64,000 nt of DNA, taken from contig NZ_KI912148.1 of the NCBI RefSeq assembly GCF_000517105.1, positions 124,001 to 188,000 of the forward strand, in the 5' to 3' direction. Numbering within the stretch: position 1 is the stretch's first letter; each line of letters begins with the position of its first letter. The notes under the pieces were generated by a model, which ran no database searches, was not told the origin of the DNA, and worked only from the letters and a program-made list of their open reading frames with translations. Source of the DNA: Fischerella sp. PCC 9605. Lineage in GTDB: Bacteria; Cyanobacteriota; Cyanobacteriia; Cyanobacteriales; Nostocaceae. Positions 1 to 9,123 of this stretch are shown here, piece after piece. The translations under genes and the position numbers were made by a program.

Positions 1-76
1 ATCTAGCCTCAAGAACCTTGATCAGGAAATGATATTCTCTTGCTGTTGAACACACGCTCAAGTTACAAGACCGCTT

Positions 77-484
77 GTGCAATCCCAAAAACCAGAAAAA
101 CTTGACTTCAATAGCGAATATCCCTGTCCCTGCCGTCGTCGGGGCCGGTTAATTCCGATTACCTTAACAGAAGCATTTGGATGCGATCGCTGTCAGCAAA
201 TATTTGTGGCCGAAGAAAATGGTTATGTGCTAGAGCAGCTTTCCACTACTTATCCTTACAAACGTGCTTGGCGCTGGACAGGTTCTAGCTGGCAAGTTGT
301 CCATCCACGCTTAGGAGAAAGCTATCTACCAGTAGCACTTGGCATTATTTTCGTGCTAGTGATTATATGGTTGCCATTAGCGCTACGCTTAGCAAGTGGT
401 TCGAGCATAATTGCTTGGGCAATGGTAGCGGTGCTACTGGCGATTTTACCCGCACTGATGGTCTGGCTTACCTACAGACGTTAA
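77..484 (+). CDS. Small zinc-ribbon membrane protein, unknown function
   Basis: 135 residues from a GTG start. The N-terminal part has paired cysteines (CPC near residue 17, CDRC near residue 36) that look like a zinc ribbon. Two hydrophobic helices follow at about 84-104 and 108-131, so the ribbon probably faces the cytoplasm on a two-helix anchor. The stop lies only four bases before the start of the ProA-family gene, which suggests one transcript, although nothing in the sequence links the functions. Conserved small proteins of this style are common in cyanobacteria, but I do not recognise a characterised family. Confidence 0.7.
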   Translation: MQSQKPEKLDFNSEYPCPCRRRGRLIPITLTEAFGCDRCQQIFVAEENGYVLEQLSTTYPYKRAWRWTGSSWQVVHPRLGESYLPVALGIIFVLVIIWLPLALRLASGSSIIAWAMVAVLLAILPALMVWLTYRR

Positions 485-488
485 GTAA

Positions 489-1754
489 ATGACAGTGGAT
501 GCTTTTGATGATATCCCCGGAGCAATTGCTAGCGCCAAACGCGCCTATGGTGCTTCCTTAAAATTGGGAATGACCAAGGGTGCAGATCGCAGCCGTGCCG
601 TTTTGGCAATGGCAGAGGCGCTACAACGCTCTTTTGACGACATTTTAGAAGCTAATACTTTAGATCTAGAAGCTAGTCGGGAAATGGCAGTACCAGATTT
701 GATTCTGGACTGGCTGAAGCTGACACCAAAACGACTAGAAGCGACTTTAGAAATTTTGCAACGCTTAGGGGAATTATCAGATCCACTGCGGCGCGTGCGT
801 AGTGCTGACTACCAACTCGAAGATTCTCAGACTTATACGCAGTTAATGCCTTTGGGTGTAATTGCGTTTATTTACGAAGCGTTTCCTGAATTAGCAGCGA
901 TCGCCGCAGGTTTATGTATTAAAACAGGCAACACTCTGATTCTCAAAGGTGGTACAGAAGCTAGCCATTCTAACGCAGCGATCGCTGATGCGTTGCAAAC
1001 AGCCATTGCCGACGCTGGTCTACCACTTGGCTGTATAGAATTGATCCAAACAGAACATGGTGCTTCTATTCGCGATTTAGTCAGCCAAGACCAATATCTG
1101 AACTTAGTCATTCCCTACGGACGTTCTAGCTTGGTACAGCAGGTAGTGCGGCAGTCTACAGCGCCCGTATTAAGATCAGCGATGGGGAATTGTTATCTTT
1201 ACTGGTCTTTGAATGGCAGTTTGGAAATGGTGCGGTGGATGATTGTAGATAGCCATTGCAGCGAACCCGATCCAGTAAATGCGATCGAAAAAGTTTTGAT
1301 TCATAGGCAAGCCATGCCATCTTCCTTAATTACCTTGTGGAATAGCCTGCAGGAAAAAGGCTTTGAAATTAAAGGAGATGCGGAACTAGTAGAAGCTTTT
1401 CCGCAGTTGCATCTAGCTAAAGAAGGAGAATGGGGAAGCGCTTATTTAACCAAGACAGTAGCTTTTAAACTAGTGGATAGCTTAGAGGCAGCGATCGCCT
1501 GGATTAACCAATACAGCAGCGGTCATGCCGACTGCATCGTTACAGAATCCTACCAGGAAAGTCGGCAATTTGCCCTAGGAGTCAATAGCGCCTCCGGTTA
1601 CATTAACGCCTCCCCACGTTTCAGCCGTAATCCGGCACGGGGAGATAATGTATTTCTGGGTATGTCGAACCAGAGAGGTCATCGACGCGGATTAATTAGC
1701 TTAGAAAGCCTGACTACCGTCAAGCATATTGTGCAGGGAAACGGCAGGTTTTAG
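489..1754 (+). CDS. proA: ProA-family (glutamate-5-semialdehyde dehydrogenase-like) protein lacking the catalytic cysteine
   Basis: 421 residues, the usual ProA length. ProA reduces glutamyl-5-phosphate to the semialdehyde in proline synthesis. The family signatures are present: PLGVIAFIYEAFPE and CIKTGNTLILKGG in the nucleotide-binding domain, and YINASPRF plus SLESLTTVK near the C-terminus. The block that carries the nucleophile in E. coli ProA (RPSTCNTVE) aligns without gaps to EPDPVNAIE here, which puts Val263 in place of the cysteine. A different cysteine lies six residues earlier (DSHC). The protein may therefore be a paralogue with another role and not the working enzyme. It is probably co-transcribed with the small gene upstream. 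Confidence 0.8.
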   Translation: MTVDAFDDIPGAIASAKRAYGASLKLGMTKGADRSRAVLAMAEALQRSFDDILEANTLDLEASREMAVPDLILDWLKLTPKRLEATLEILQRLGELSDPLRRVRSADYQLEDSQTYTQLMPLGVIAFIYEAFPELAAIAAGLCIKTGNTLILKGGTEASHSNAAIADALQTAIADAGLPLGCIELIQTEHGASIRDLVSQDQYLNLVIPYGRSSLVQQVVRQSTAPVLRSAMGNCYLYWSLNGSLEMVRWMIVDSHCSEPDPVNAIEKVLIHRQAMPSSLITLWNSLQEKGFEIKGDAELVEAFPQLHLAKEGEWGSAYLTKTVAFKLVDSLEAAIAWINQYSSGHADCIVTESYQESRQFALGVNSASGYINASPRFSRNPARGDNVFLGMSNQRGHRRGLISLESLTTVKHIVQGNGRF

Positions 1755-1831
1755 GGATTAGGGACTGGTGATTGGGGACTGGGGAATTAGGCTAGATCAT
1801 TCCCGATCCCCAATCCCCGATCCCCGATCCC
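1755..1831. repeat. Short tandem repeat array (GGGGATT / CAATCCC heptamers)
   Basis: The gap between two convergent genes is filled by seven-base units such as GGGGACT and GGGGATT, followed by their complements (ATCCCCA, ATCCCCG). The transcript could fold into a G-rich/C-rich hairpin that ends both genes. Arrays of this kind are typical of heterocystous cyanobacteria. Confidence 0.75.
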
Positions 1832-2647
1832 CTATTTCTTGTCTGCCAATTTTACATTCGTAGCCAGACCTAACGCTTGCAGCAACTGAATAGTCATCCA
1901 AGTCATGTCAATTTCCCACCATTTCAGCCCGTGACGAGCTGAGTACTGAAAGGCATGGTGGTTATTATGCCAACCTTCACCGTATGTAACCAAAGCCACC
2001 CACCAACAGTTTGTGGAGTTATCACCTGCATCATAGGTACGATAGCCGAATTTATGGGTAGCACTGTTGACAAACCAGGTGCAATGCCAGACAAGGATAA
2101 GGCGAACAAAAACCCCCCAAACAAGAAACGGCAAACCACCCAGCGCTAACAATAGTAAACCCAAGGCAACTTGGAGCCAAACTAAATTGTTTTGAAAAAA
2201 CTGATAAACTGGGTCATCGCCAATATCTTTCGTAAAGCGAGGGACTTCTGGCTGAAGTGGTGACTGATACATCATCCAACCCATGTGGCTCCACCAGAAG
2301 CCTTTATTGGAATCATGGGGGTCTAACTCCTTATCTGAGTACAAATGGTGTATCCGATGCATGCCAACCCATTCTATTGGTCCTCCTTGGCAGGCGAGAG
2401 TTCCGCACAAAACCAAGAAGTACTCCAGCCACTTAGGAGTTTGAAAACTACGGTGGGTGACTAGGCGGTGATAGCCCAGAGTAATACCTAAGCCACCTGT
2501 TACCCAATGGAGAAACAAGCACACACCGACTGCTTTCCAGCTAAAGAAACTGGGAACTAGAGCAAGTAGAGCTCCAGCGTGCAAAATAGTCAAGAATGTG
2601 ACGTGTACCAAATGGGTTCGGGATTTTGTTGATGTAGCAATTGTCAT
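1832..2647 (-). CDS. desC: Acyl-lipid delta-9 fatty acid desaturase
   Basis: 271 residues. The three histidine clusters of membrane di-iron desaturases are present: HRLVTH, HRIHH and HNNHH. Hydrophobic helix pairs lie between them (about 15-60 and 155-190). The first box with four residues between the histidines, and the short length, fit the delta-9 (DesC) class, which puts the first double bond into stearoyl or palmitoyl chains on membrane lipids using ferredoxin electrons. The gene converges on the ProA-like gene and diverges from the PLP-enzyme gene. Regiospecificity is inferred from the family. Confidence 0.9.
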   Translation of the reverse strand: MTIATSTKSRTHLVHVTFLTILHAGALLALVPSFFSWKAVGVCLFLHWVTGGLGITLGYHRLVTHRSFQTPKWLEYFLVLCGTLACQGGPIEWVGMHRIHHLYSDKELDPHDSNKGFWWSHMGWMMYQSPLQPEVPRFTKDIGDDPVYQFFQNNLVWLQVALGLLLLALGGLPFLVWGVFVRLILVWHCTWFVNSATHKFGYRTYDAGDNSTNCWWVALVTYGEGWHNNHHAFQYSARHGLKWWEIDMTWMTIQLLQALGLATNVKLADKK

Positions 2648-2732
2648 GCAGTAACCTGAATAGGAATTGTTCAGCCTAGTCTGCGCGATCCGTAAATCCG
2701 CATATTATGATTTTTTTGTGAAAGAGGGACTA

Positions 2733-3962
2733 ATGAACAGCTTGGAACAGCTGCGGCAAGCAGAACAGGCACTGTTACAGATTTTTTCTGGAATTGACGC
2801 TCAGGTCAAGGGAAATCTTCATCGAGTTTTAAATGCCTTTCGCCATCATAGAGTCGGCGCACACCATTTTGCAGGTGTCACAGGATACGGTCACGATGAT
2901 TTAGGCCGAGAAACTTTAGACAAAGTCTTTGCGGAAGTTATGGGTGCTGAGGCAGCTGCTGTACGAGTGCAGTTCGTTTCTGGAACCCACGCGATCGCCT
3001 GTGCCTTATTTGGTGTCCTCCGTCCTGGTGACGAGATGCTCGCGGTGGCTGGTGCTCCCTATGACACATTAGAAGAAGTAATAGGTTTACGGGGTCATGA
3101 TCAAGGCTCCCTTATAGAGTTTGGCATTCGCTATCGCCAATTGAATCTTACTCCAGAAGGAACAGTAGATTGGCAAGCTTTAAGCCGAGCGGTGGAGGAT
3201 AACACTAGTTTAGTCTTAATTCAGCGCTCTTGTGGCTATTCCTGGCGTCCTAGTCTATCAATTGCCGATATAGAAAAAATTATTCACTTAGTCAAGCAGC
3301 AAAATCCTAACACGATTTGTTTTGTTGATAATTGCTACGGCGAATTTATCGAAACCCGTGAACCTACCCACGTCGGAGCCGATCTCATGGCGGGTTCCTT
3401 GATTAAAAACCCAGGCGGTACTATCGTTACCGCTGGCGGTTATGTCGCCGGTCGCGCTGATTTGGTAGAGGCGGCTGCGTGTCGGCTTACTGCGCCTGGT
3501 ATCGGTAGTTACGGTGGTGCTACTTTTGACCAAAATCGCCTCCTCTTCCAAGGCTTATTTCTCGCACCTCAGATGGTAGGAGAAGCCATGAAAGGCACTC
3601 ACCTAACTGGTTATGTTTTTGACAAGCTTGGTTATCCAGTTAATCCCGCACCCTTTGCTCCCCGGCGTGATGTGATCCAGGCAATTAAACTCGGTTCCGC
3701 TGAGAAGCTAATAGCTTTTTGTAAGGCGATACAACAAAATTCACCCATCGGTTCTTATCTTGACCCTATTCCTGATGAAATGCCAGGTTACGAAAGTAAA
3801 GTCGTTATGGCTGGCGGGACATTTATTGAGGGTAGCACATTAGAGTTCTCTGCTGACGGCCCGTTGCGAGAACCCTATGTGGTTTATTGCCAAGGCGGGA
3901 CTCATTGGACTCATGTGGCGATCGCCCTGGAAGCCGCAATAGAAGTGGTGGGGCCAGCCTGA
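2733..3962 (+). CDS. Methionine gamma-lyase / aluminium-resistance family PLP enzyme
   Basis: About 409 residues. I chose the ATG at 2733 because a purine-rich GAGGGAC lies just before it; the frame is open upstream to 2667. The protein matches the family annotated as aluminium resistance protein or methionine gamma-lyase, a fold type I PLP group. A probable PLP lysine is in GSLIKNPGG, and the glycine-rich segment VSGTHAIACALFG should hold the phosphate. Its true substrate in cyanobacteria is not established. The gene stands alone on its strand and shares a short divergent promoter region with desC. Confidence 0.85.
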   Translation: MNSLEQLRQAEQALLQIFSGIDAQVKGNLHRVLNAFRHHRVGAHHFAGVTGYGHDDLGRETLDKVFAEVMGAEAAAVRVQFVSGTHAIACALFGVLRPGDEMLAVAGAPYDTLEEVIGLRGHDQGSLIEFGIRYRQLNLTPEGTVDWQALSRAVEDNTSLVLIQRSCGYSWRPSLSIADIEKIIHLVKQQNPNTICFVDNCYGEFIETREPTHVGADLMAGSLIKNPGGTIVTAGGYVAGRADLVEAAACRLTAPGIGSYGGATFDQNRLLFQGLFLAPQMVGEAMKGTHLTGYVFDKLGYPVNPAPFAPRRDVIQAIKLGSAEKLIAFCKAIQQNSPIGSYLDPIPDEMPGYESKVVMAGGTFIEGSTLEFSADGPLREPYVVYCQGGTHWTHVAIALEAAIEVVGPA

Positions 3963-4339
3963 AGAAGATGGAGAGTGAAGGCAATTTTAGATCTTTAGAT
4001 TGTTAACTGTGGTGGGGTAGGCATCTTACCTGCCTTTATTGTTTATTAATGATTTCAGAAAACTACAAGCATAATCTACCTGCTAATGAAGAGGACACGG
4101 GGACACGGTAGACTTCTTGCAGAAGTCGGGTAGGGGCAAGGTGAAAACGAAAGATTTAGGCAAATTTATCTATTCAATCAACTTTAGTTAGAGGAAATCT
4201 ATCTATTTCGTTGAGATGGAATGAGAGACGTTTTTCAGATGTCGATCTTTTATGAAATTTCTACGATCAAGTACACAAGTACAAGTAAATTCTGCTCAAC
4301 TACTATTCAAAAATTTAATGTTTTTAAGGAGTTTGATAT
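3963..4339. other. Intergenic region with a small inverted repeat
   Basis: No convincing gene is seen. A hairpin GACTTCT-TGC-AGAAGTC lies near 4108-4124, in a context of the kind that recurs between cyanobacterial genes. The last 20 bases hold the ribosome-binding site (AAGGAG) of the 82-residue gene. Confidence 0.5.
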
Positions 4340-4588
4340 ATGCACGGACAAATGTGTTGGCTTCCTAGGCTTGGCGGTAATGGAGAGAAAATTTTGCACT
4401 TGAGAACTGCACCTAATCAGCCCTGGCAACCATACAGAACTTTTCCAGAAGTTGTACCAGATTATGCAATACCTGGAGGTTCCAAAGGATGGGCAACCTA
4501 TCAAAAATTGCTGCTAGCAGGCTGGACTTTAGTTTCTACTGCACAAGCGCAAGCCTCTTTAATTGTGCAGGAAAAGAAGACCGCCTAA
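4340..4588 (+). CDS. Small hypothetical protein, 82 residues
   Basis: The frame has a good AAGGAG ribosome-binding site about eight bases before its ATG, which supports it over the overlapping frames. The protein has no clear membrane segment or known motif; the centre (VPDYAIPGGSKGWATYQKLL) is rich in aromatic and glycine residues, and the C-terminal part is mildly hydrophobic. It lies convergent with the HlyD-type gene. I do not recognise it. Confidence 0.55.
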   Translation: MHGQMCWLPRLGGNGEKILHLRTAPNQPWQPYRTFPEVVPDYAIPGGSKGWATYQKLLLAGWTLVSTAQAQASLIVQEKKTA

Positions 4589-4668
4589 AGCTATTAGGTG
4601 GGTGCATCTTGGGGGGGACGACCTCCAACTTGATACTGGTACTGCGTCATAGATTGCTAGCGACTCAT

Positions 4669-6165
4669 CTACCTGACAGAAAATGCTTCGCTGAATCTGC
4701 GAGTCACTGGTTCTAAGATAAAAGTCAAAACCGACTTCTTACGGGTGACAATTTCACCATTAGCAGCCATACCAGGAGTAAATCCTACTTCTTTACCCCG
4801 AACTGCGATGGAGTGTTTGTTCAGTTTAATTCTGGTGGGAAATACTAAACCTAATTCCTTATCAACGATCGCGTTTGGACTGACTTGCACGACTTCACCA
4901 TCAACAATGCCAAATTCCTGGAACGGGAAAGTCGCCATTTTTACCTTTGCTTTCATACCTTCACGAATAAAGCCGATATCACGGTTGAGGACTTTCACTT
5001 CTAAGAGTAGTTCTTCTCCATCCGGCAAAATCGACAGTAATTCTTCACCCGATTGCACTGGGCCTTTTGTGGCTTTGACTCTGTAAATTGTTCCAGACAC
5101 AGGAGCTTGGATAGTTTCTAATTGTCGCTGCTTTTGGGCTTGGTCGAGTTGACCTTGAACGTTAGTTAATTCTTCTTTACGCTTGTTTGTTTGAGTTAAT
5201 ATTTCACTGAGACGTTCTGACTCTAAACGCTGTGCTTGATTTTTAGCCGCTTGATATGATGCTTGTGCTTGCAGAATTTCTTGCTTTTGGGCATCAATAT
5301 CTTTTTCTAAAGATGTGACTTTATCTTGCGCTTCAGTAACTTTATTTTGACCGTTTGTAATTTCATCGTTAGCCCTAGTGATTTCAGCATTGGCACGATT
5401 GAGTCTGTCTTGTGCTTCCAGGTAATCTATTCTCGGTATCGCACCAGAATTATTAAGCGTACGCAGGCCTTGCTCTCTTTTTTGAGCAATCTCTAGGTTG
5501 CTGGTAACTTTTTCCTGAATCTTTTCGGCGTTAACTAGGTTTGTTTTGGCGTTGGCAAGGCTGCTTTTAGCATTGATGAGGTTATCTTGCAACCGAGTCA
5601 GGCGGACTTTAGCTTGCTCGATTAGCGCCGCCTGACGATTTGCTTCTGCTTCCGCCGCAGCTTGACGGGCTTTGTAGTCTTTCAAGCGTGAGGTTAAAAG
5701 TTCATCTTGCAGCTGCGTACCTGTATTTTTAGCTCCCGTGCGTTCCGCATCCAAACGCCGCAAGTCTTCTTGAATCAGTCTGGCAGATTTAGCCAAGCGG
5801 ATCACATCAGATTGCTGTAAATCTGGATCGCGTTCTATCAACGGCTGACCTTTAGTGACGCGATCGCCTTCTTTAACTCTCACCGCTAAAATCGAGCCAT
5901 TCCCCAACGATGTTACCGGTCGTACTTGGGTAGAAGCGATTAACTCCCCCGATGCAGTCGCCACTTCATCTACTTGGGAAAAATGCGCCCAAGCGATCGC
6001 TCCTAAAACTACTACACTAATTGTTCCTGCTAATAATCTTGTGTATAAAGGCGGCAATTCCTGTACCGCCTTACCCAATTCATAAGAAAGTTGTTCGGTT
6101 GGTTTAGCAAATGCCTGTTTTGTTTGACGTGCTTGAGCAGCATTTGCAGCCAGGGAATATCTCAT
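4669..6165 (-). CDS. HlyD-family membrane fusion (periplasmic adaptor) protein
   Basis: 498 residues. There is a cytoplasmic N-terminus, one membrane helix at about 44-65, then a lipoyl/barrel half (SGELIASTQVRPV, VKEGDRVTKGQPL), a very long coiled-coil hairpin at about 115-340 rich in Ala, Gln, Glu and Lys, and the second half (IQAPVSGTIYRV). Proteins like this connect an inner-membrane ABC exporter to an outer-membrane channel in type I secretion. No ABC or TolC-like gene is next to it, so its partner must be elsewhere. It is transcribed alone, with repeats upstream. Confidence 0.9.
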   Translation of the reverse strand: MRYSLAANAAQARQTKQAFAKPTEQLSYELGKAVQELPPLYTRLLAGTISVVVLGAIAWAHFSQVDEVATASGELIASTQVRPVTSLGNGSILAVRVKEGDRVTKGQPLIERDPDLQQSDVIRLAKSARLIQEDLRRLDAERTGAKNTGTQLQDELLTSRLKDYKARQAAAEAEANRQAALIEQAKVRLTRLQDNLINAKSSLANAKTNLVNAEKIQEKVTSNLEIAQKREQGLRTLNNSGAIPRIDYLEAQDRLNRANAEITRANDEITNGQNKVTEAQDKVTSLEKDIDAQKQEILQAQASYQAAKNQAQRLESERLSEILTQTNKRKEELTNVQGQLDQAQKQRQLETIQAPVSGTIYRVKATKGPVQSGEELLSILPDGEELLLEVKVLNRDIGFIREGMKAKVKMATFPFQEFGIVDGEVVQVSPNAIVDKELGLVFPTRIKLNKHSIAVRGKEVGFTPGMAANGEIVTRKKSVLTFILEPVTRRFSEAFSVR

Positions 6166-6169
6166 AGAA

Positions 6170-6286
6170 TTTTGTTAGTTGTTGGTAGTTAGTAGTTAGT
6201 AGTTAGTAGTTAGTAGTTGGTAGTTAGTAGTTAGTAGTTAATTTTTTACCACTAACCACTATCCACTATCCACTAACCACTAACCT
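6170..6286. repeat. Short tandem repeat array (GTTAGTA heptamers with inverted complement)
   Basis: Units of GTTAGTA/GTTGGTA run for about 70 bases and are followed by complementary-type units (CCACTAA, CCACTAT). The two halves can pair into a long imperfect hairpin between two genes on the minus strand. Confidence 0.8.
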
Positions 6287-7162
6287 TTACACAGCTAAAT
6301 AACGCCGCAAAAAATGTTCCAGTGTTTCCAACTTAAAACCGAAAATCGCTTCTAAGTTGTTAATCTCTTCAGTTGTACAGAAAAATTCATTTGCTAGCAA
6401 TGTGCGGAAGGTTCCCAAATTTTTTTGTCCTTGGGGATTAATAAAACCCAACGCACCACGTAAGCCGTCAATCACAAACAGTGGCGGATTAATTATTATT
6501 GGCTCTTTGTTAAAGATGCGACCGAAAATTTTGGGAATATCCTCTCGCAATAAAATCTCCGGGCCACCGACTGATAAAATTTGATTGCGAGCAGCTGCAA
6601 CTGTCACCGAATCGACTATCATCCTTGCCAAATCATCTGTACTTACAATCGAAGTCCGGTTTTTGGGGTCGCCAATCAGCAAATATATCCCCGTTTCCCG
6701 AAATCGTTCTGCCAATGGCAGCAAGTTAGATGCTAATCCAGCTGGACGTAAAATTGTGTAATTTAGACCACTGCTTTCCAGATATCTCTCAACTGCTCGT
6801 TTCGCCTTGAACACCGGAGCATCTTCATATCCCCGATCTGCTCCTAATACGGAAATGAAAACAAAGTGCTGTACGCCGTTGGCTTTTGCCTGGTCAATCA
6901 GTTCGATATTGGCACGGTAGTCTAAAGCTAATGGATCGCCATCGGAACCGTGGGTACTGATAATATACTGTACGCCTTGACAAGCTTTCTGAATATCTTT
7001 TTCTTGTCGTAAATCACCGATAAAGATGTCAGCACTTCGGTGTTCTAACTCACCATAGCGTGAGGTGAGGCGGACAAATGCCCGAACTGACATTTCCCGT
7101 TCGCGCAGGAGTCGCACGACACGACGACCAATTCCTCCCGATGCTCCAGTGACTAGAAACAT
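6287..7162 (-). CDS. Atypical SDR / NmrA-like NAD(P)-binding protein
   Basis: 291 residues. The N-terminus holds a Rossmann dinucleotide-binding motif (VTGASGGIGRRVV), and IISTHGSDG and YTILRPAGLASN follow, as in the NAD(P)H-binding group of atypical SDRs. The usual YxxxK catalytic pair is not evident, so it may bind a nucleotide to sense or chaperone something and not reduce a substrate. The C-terminal 60 residues (EFFCTTEEINNLEAIFGFKLETLE) are typical of the cyanobacterial versions. Its role is unknown. Confidence 0.8.
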   Translation of the reverse strand: MFLVTGASGGIGRRVVRLLREREMSVRAFVRLTSRYGELEHRSADIFIGDLRQEKDIQKACQGVQYIISTHGSDGDPLALDYRANIELIDQAKANGVQHFVFISVLGADRGYEDAPVFKAKRAVERYLESSGLNYTILRPAGLASNLLPLAERFRETGIYLLIGDPKNRTSIVSTDDLARMIVDSVTVAAARNQILSVGGPEILLREDIPKIFGRIFNKEPIIINPPLFVIDGLRGALGFINPQGQKNLGTFRTLLANEFFCTTEEINNLEAIFGFKLETLEHFLRRYLAV

Positions 7163-7909
7163 AGCGATAGTGGATAGTGGTTAGTGGATAGTGGTTAGTG
7201 GTTAGTGGTTAGTGGTAAAAAATCAACTACTAACTACTAACTACTAACTCTTCCCTAGTATATGTAGGGTGTGTGGTGGGGCTGCGTTGATACTGCAAGT
7301 AAACAATCAATCAAAATGCCGCCACGCACCATCTGTTTTTGGTGCGTTACGCTTCGCTTTCACACACACTACTAATTTAATAATTATTTTATAAATGCTC
7401 TGTTATCCCTGGCGATTAGAAATCGCAGCTATATAAATGAAATCCACCTCCGCGGACTGATGGAAAATCAAAGGTTTTGAACGCACCGCTGATTAAGTTT
7501 GGTGCTGGAATGCAAAGTTATTATGCTTGGTGATTGTGAAGAGAGGCGATCGCCACAACTCGTCACTTCATCGAAACAATAAATAAAGTCAATTTCAATA
7601 AGCAAAAAGGCAGATTGCTTGCTCCTAAAGCCAAAATGCTTACTCAAAATGCCCGATCGCTTTCTCCTAAACGGTAGATTCAGCAAGCAAAAAGGCATAT
7701 TGCTTATTCAAAATGCTTGATCGCTTTCTCATTTCAGTAGATCGCGTATTCATTTTGGTGTTTTCCGCAAGCAAACAGCGGTTTACTTTCTCAAAATGCT
7801 TGAATGCTTTCTCATTTCAGTAATTCACGCACTCATAACAGCGATCGCTGTCTAGCAAAAGCCATTGGAGATTTGCTAGAACATCGATAAAAAGTTTTCC
7901 CAATCCCTC
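7163..7909. other. Long intergenic region: heptamer repeats, degenerate element and 21-bp tandem array
   Basis: The first 90 bases are GTTAGTGG-type short repeats. A stretch near 7262-7375 contains GGTGCGTTACGCTTCGCT and looks like a worn copy of a common interspersed repeat. The right half is the 21-bp array listed separately. I see no supported gene; the open frame on the minus strand at 7468-7698 is produced by the repeat. Confidence 0.6.
7600..7852. repeat. Degenerate tandem array with 21-bp period, about 12 units
   Basis: The stretch can be cut into successive units of 20-22 bases, such as ACTCAAAATGCCCGATCGCTT and ATTCAAAATGCTTGATCGCT. A common core is TCAAAATGC followed by GATCGCTT. 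Larger blocks beginning AAGCAAA recur at 7600, 7685 and 7769, so there is also an 84-85-bp higher order. Twenty-one bases equal seven codons, and the plus frame reads heptapeptides until a stop near 7676. Confidence 0.75.
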
Positions 7910-8698
7910 TCATATCTCAAGTTCCACAATTACTGGCACATGATCGCTAGGCTGAAGTAATTTTCTGGGAGCTATATCAATAGTGCAGCTTTTCGCACGC
8001 TCATATAAGCTTGGTGTGAGATAGTGATGATCAATTCGCCAACCCAAATTACGGGCAAAAGATGCGGCGCGATAGTCCCACCAAGTGTAGTGTCCGCCTT
8101 CGGATGTAAATTTGCGAAAAGCATCGGCAAATCCTAGTGCGAGAACATCTCGTAAGGCTTGGCGCTCTGGCTCGGATGCCATAATATGATTTTCAGTCTT
8201 TACCTTTTCGTTGATATCTTTGCTTTCCAAGGCAATGTTGAAGTCGCCACACACACAAATGTCAGGTGTAAAGACTTGTAGAGTTTGCAAATATTCTCCC
8301 AACACAGCCAACCAACGCAGTTTGTATTCGTATTTCTCGCTACCCACCGCTGCACCGTTGGGTACGTAAAGATTTACGATGCGGATATCATCAATTACAC
8401 CAGTTATGACCCGCTTTTGCTCATCCCATTCTGGCGGTAATTTCGTCAAAATAGGTGTAAAACCAGTGGTTACAGCTTGTAGGGGTTGCAAGCTCACAAT
8501 TGCAACTCCATTGTAAGATTTTTGACCTGAAAAATAGAGGTGATAGCCTAATTGCTCAAAAGGCGATCGCGGAAAATTTTCATCCACGACTTTGGTTTCT
8601 TGCATACACAGCACATCAACCGGATTTTGAGTCAACCAATCAACAACGTGCTGCAAGCGAGTGCGAATCGAGTTGACGTTCCAAGTAGCAATTTTCAT
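7910..8698 (-). CDS. xth: Exodeoxyribonuclease III (AP endonuclease)
   Basis: 262 residues, full length for the ExoIII/APE1 family, which cuts DNA 5' to abasic sites and removes 3' blocks in base excision repair. The active-site motifs are all visible: WNVNSIR, QETK (metal-binding Glu), NLYVPNG, GDFNIA (catalytic Asp and Asn), WRIDHHY and SDHVPV (the His-Asp pair). It is transcribed alone. Short repeats lie directly upstream and the 21-bp array lies downstream. Confidence 0.95.
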   Translation of the reverse strand: MKIATWNVNSIRTRLQHVVDWLTQNPVDVLCMQETKVVDENFPRSPFEQLGYHLYFSGQKSYNGVAIVSLQPLQAVTTGFTPILTKLPPEWDEQKRVITGVIDDIRIVNLYVPNGAAVGSEKYEYKLRWLAVLGEYLQTLQVFTPDICVCGDFNIALESKDINEKVKTENHIMASEPERQALRDVLALGFADAFRKFTSEGGHYTWWDYRAASFARNLGWRIDHHYLTPSLYERAKSCTIDIAPRKLLQPSDHVPVIVELEI

Positions 8699-8818
8699 TA
8701 GTCAATAGTCAATAGTCATTAGTCATTAGTCATTGGTTAGTGGTTAGTAGTTAGTGGTTATTCTCCTACTCTCCCTATCTCCCCATCTCCCACTCTCCCA
8801 CTCTCCCACTCCTTTCCA
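8699..8818. repeat. Short tandem repeats (GTCATTA, CTCCCAC heptamers)
   Basis: Units of GTCAATA/GTCATTA, then GTTAGTGG, then a C-rich run of CTCCCACT units lie just upstream of the exonuclease III start. The remaining 300 bases to the glycosyltransferase gene (8819-9123) carry no recognisable gene and must hold the promoters of both divergent genes. Confidence 0.75.
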
Positions 8819-9123
8819 CATTGATCCCATTGCAGAATTTAGTATTTTTGGCTACAAAATCTTTCATTATCTATGATCCCCAAGATAGATGCAAGCACAA
8901 CACTATAGACCTTAAATTAAGGGGTACAGTAGCTTGATGAGTCATGCTGATTGTCTGGTCTGATAGCTAAGTAGTTATCGCAAAGTTCGGTTAACCAGAA
9001 TTGCACTCTCAGGAGTCAGTTAGGTTAATCTAAAATTCAGATGACTAAGTACAAATGCTCTATCATATTTGTATGTAAGTCCACTTTTAGAGGACAGTAT
9101 CACCTGCTGAACCAAAACAACTT

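Noticed and set aside
7468-7698. 76-residue minus-strand ORF
   Set aside because: Most of it is the 21-bp repeat read in one open frame; no ribosome-binding site is seen.
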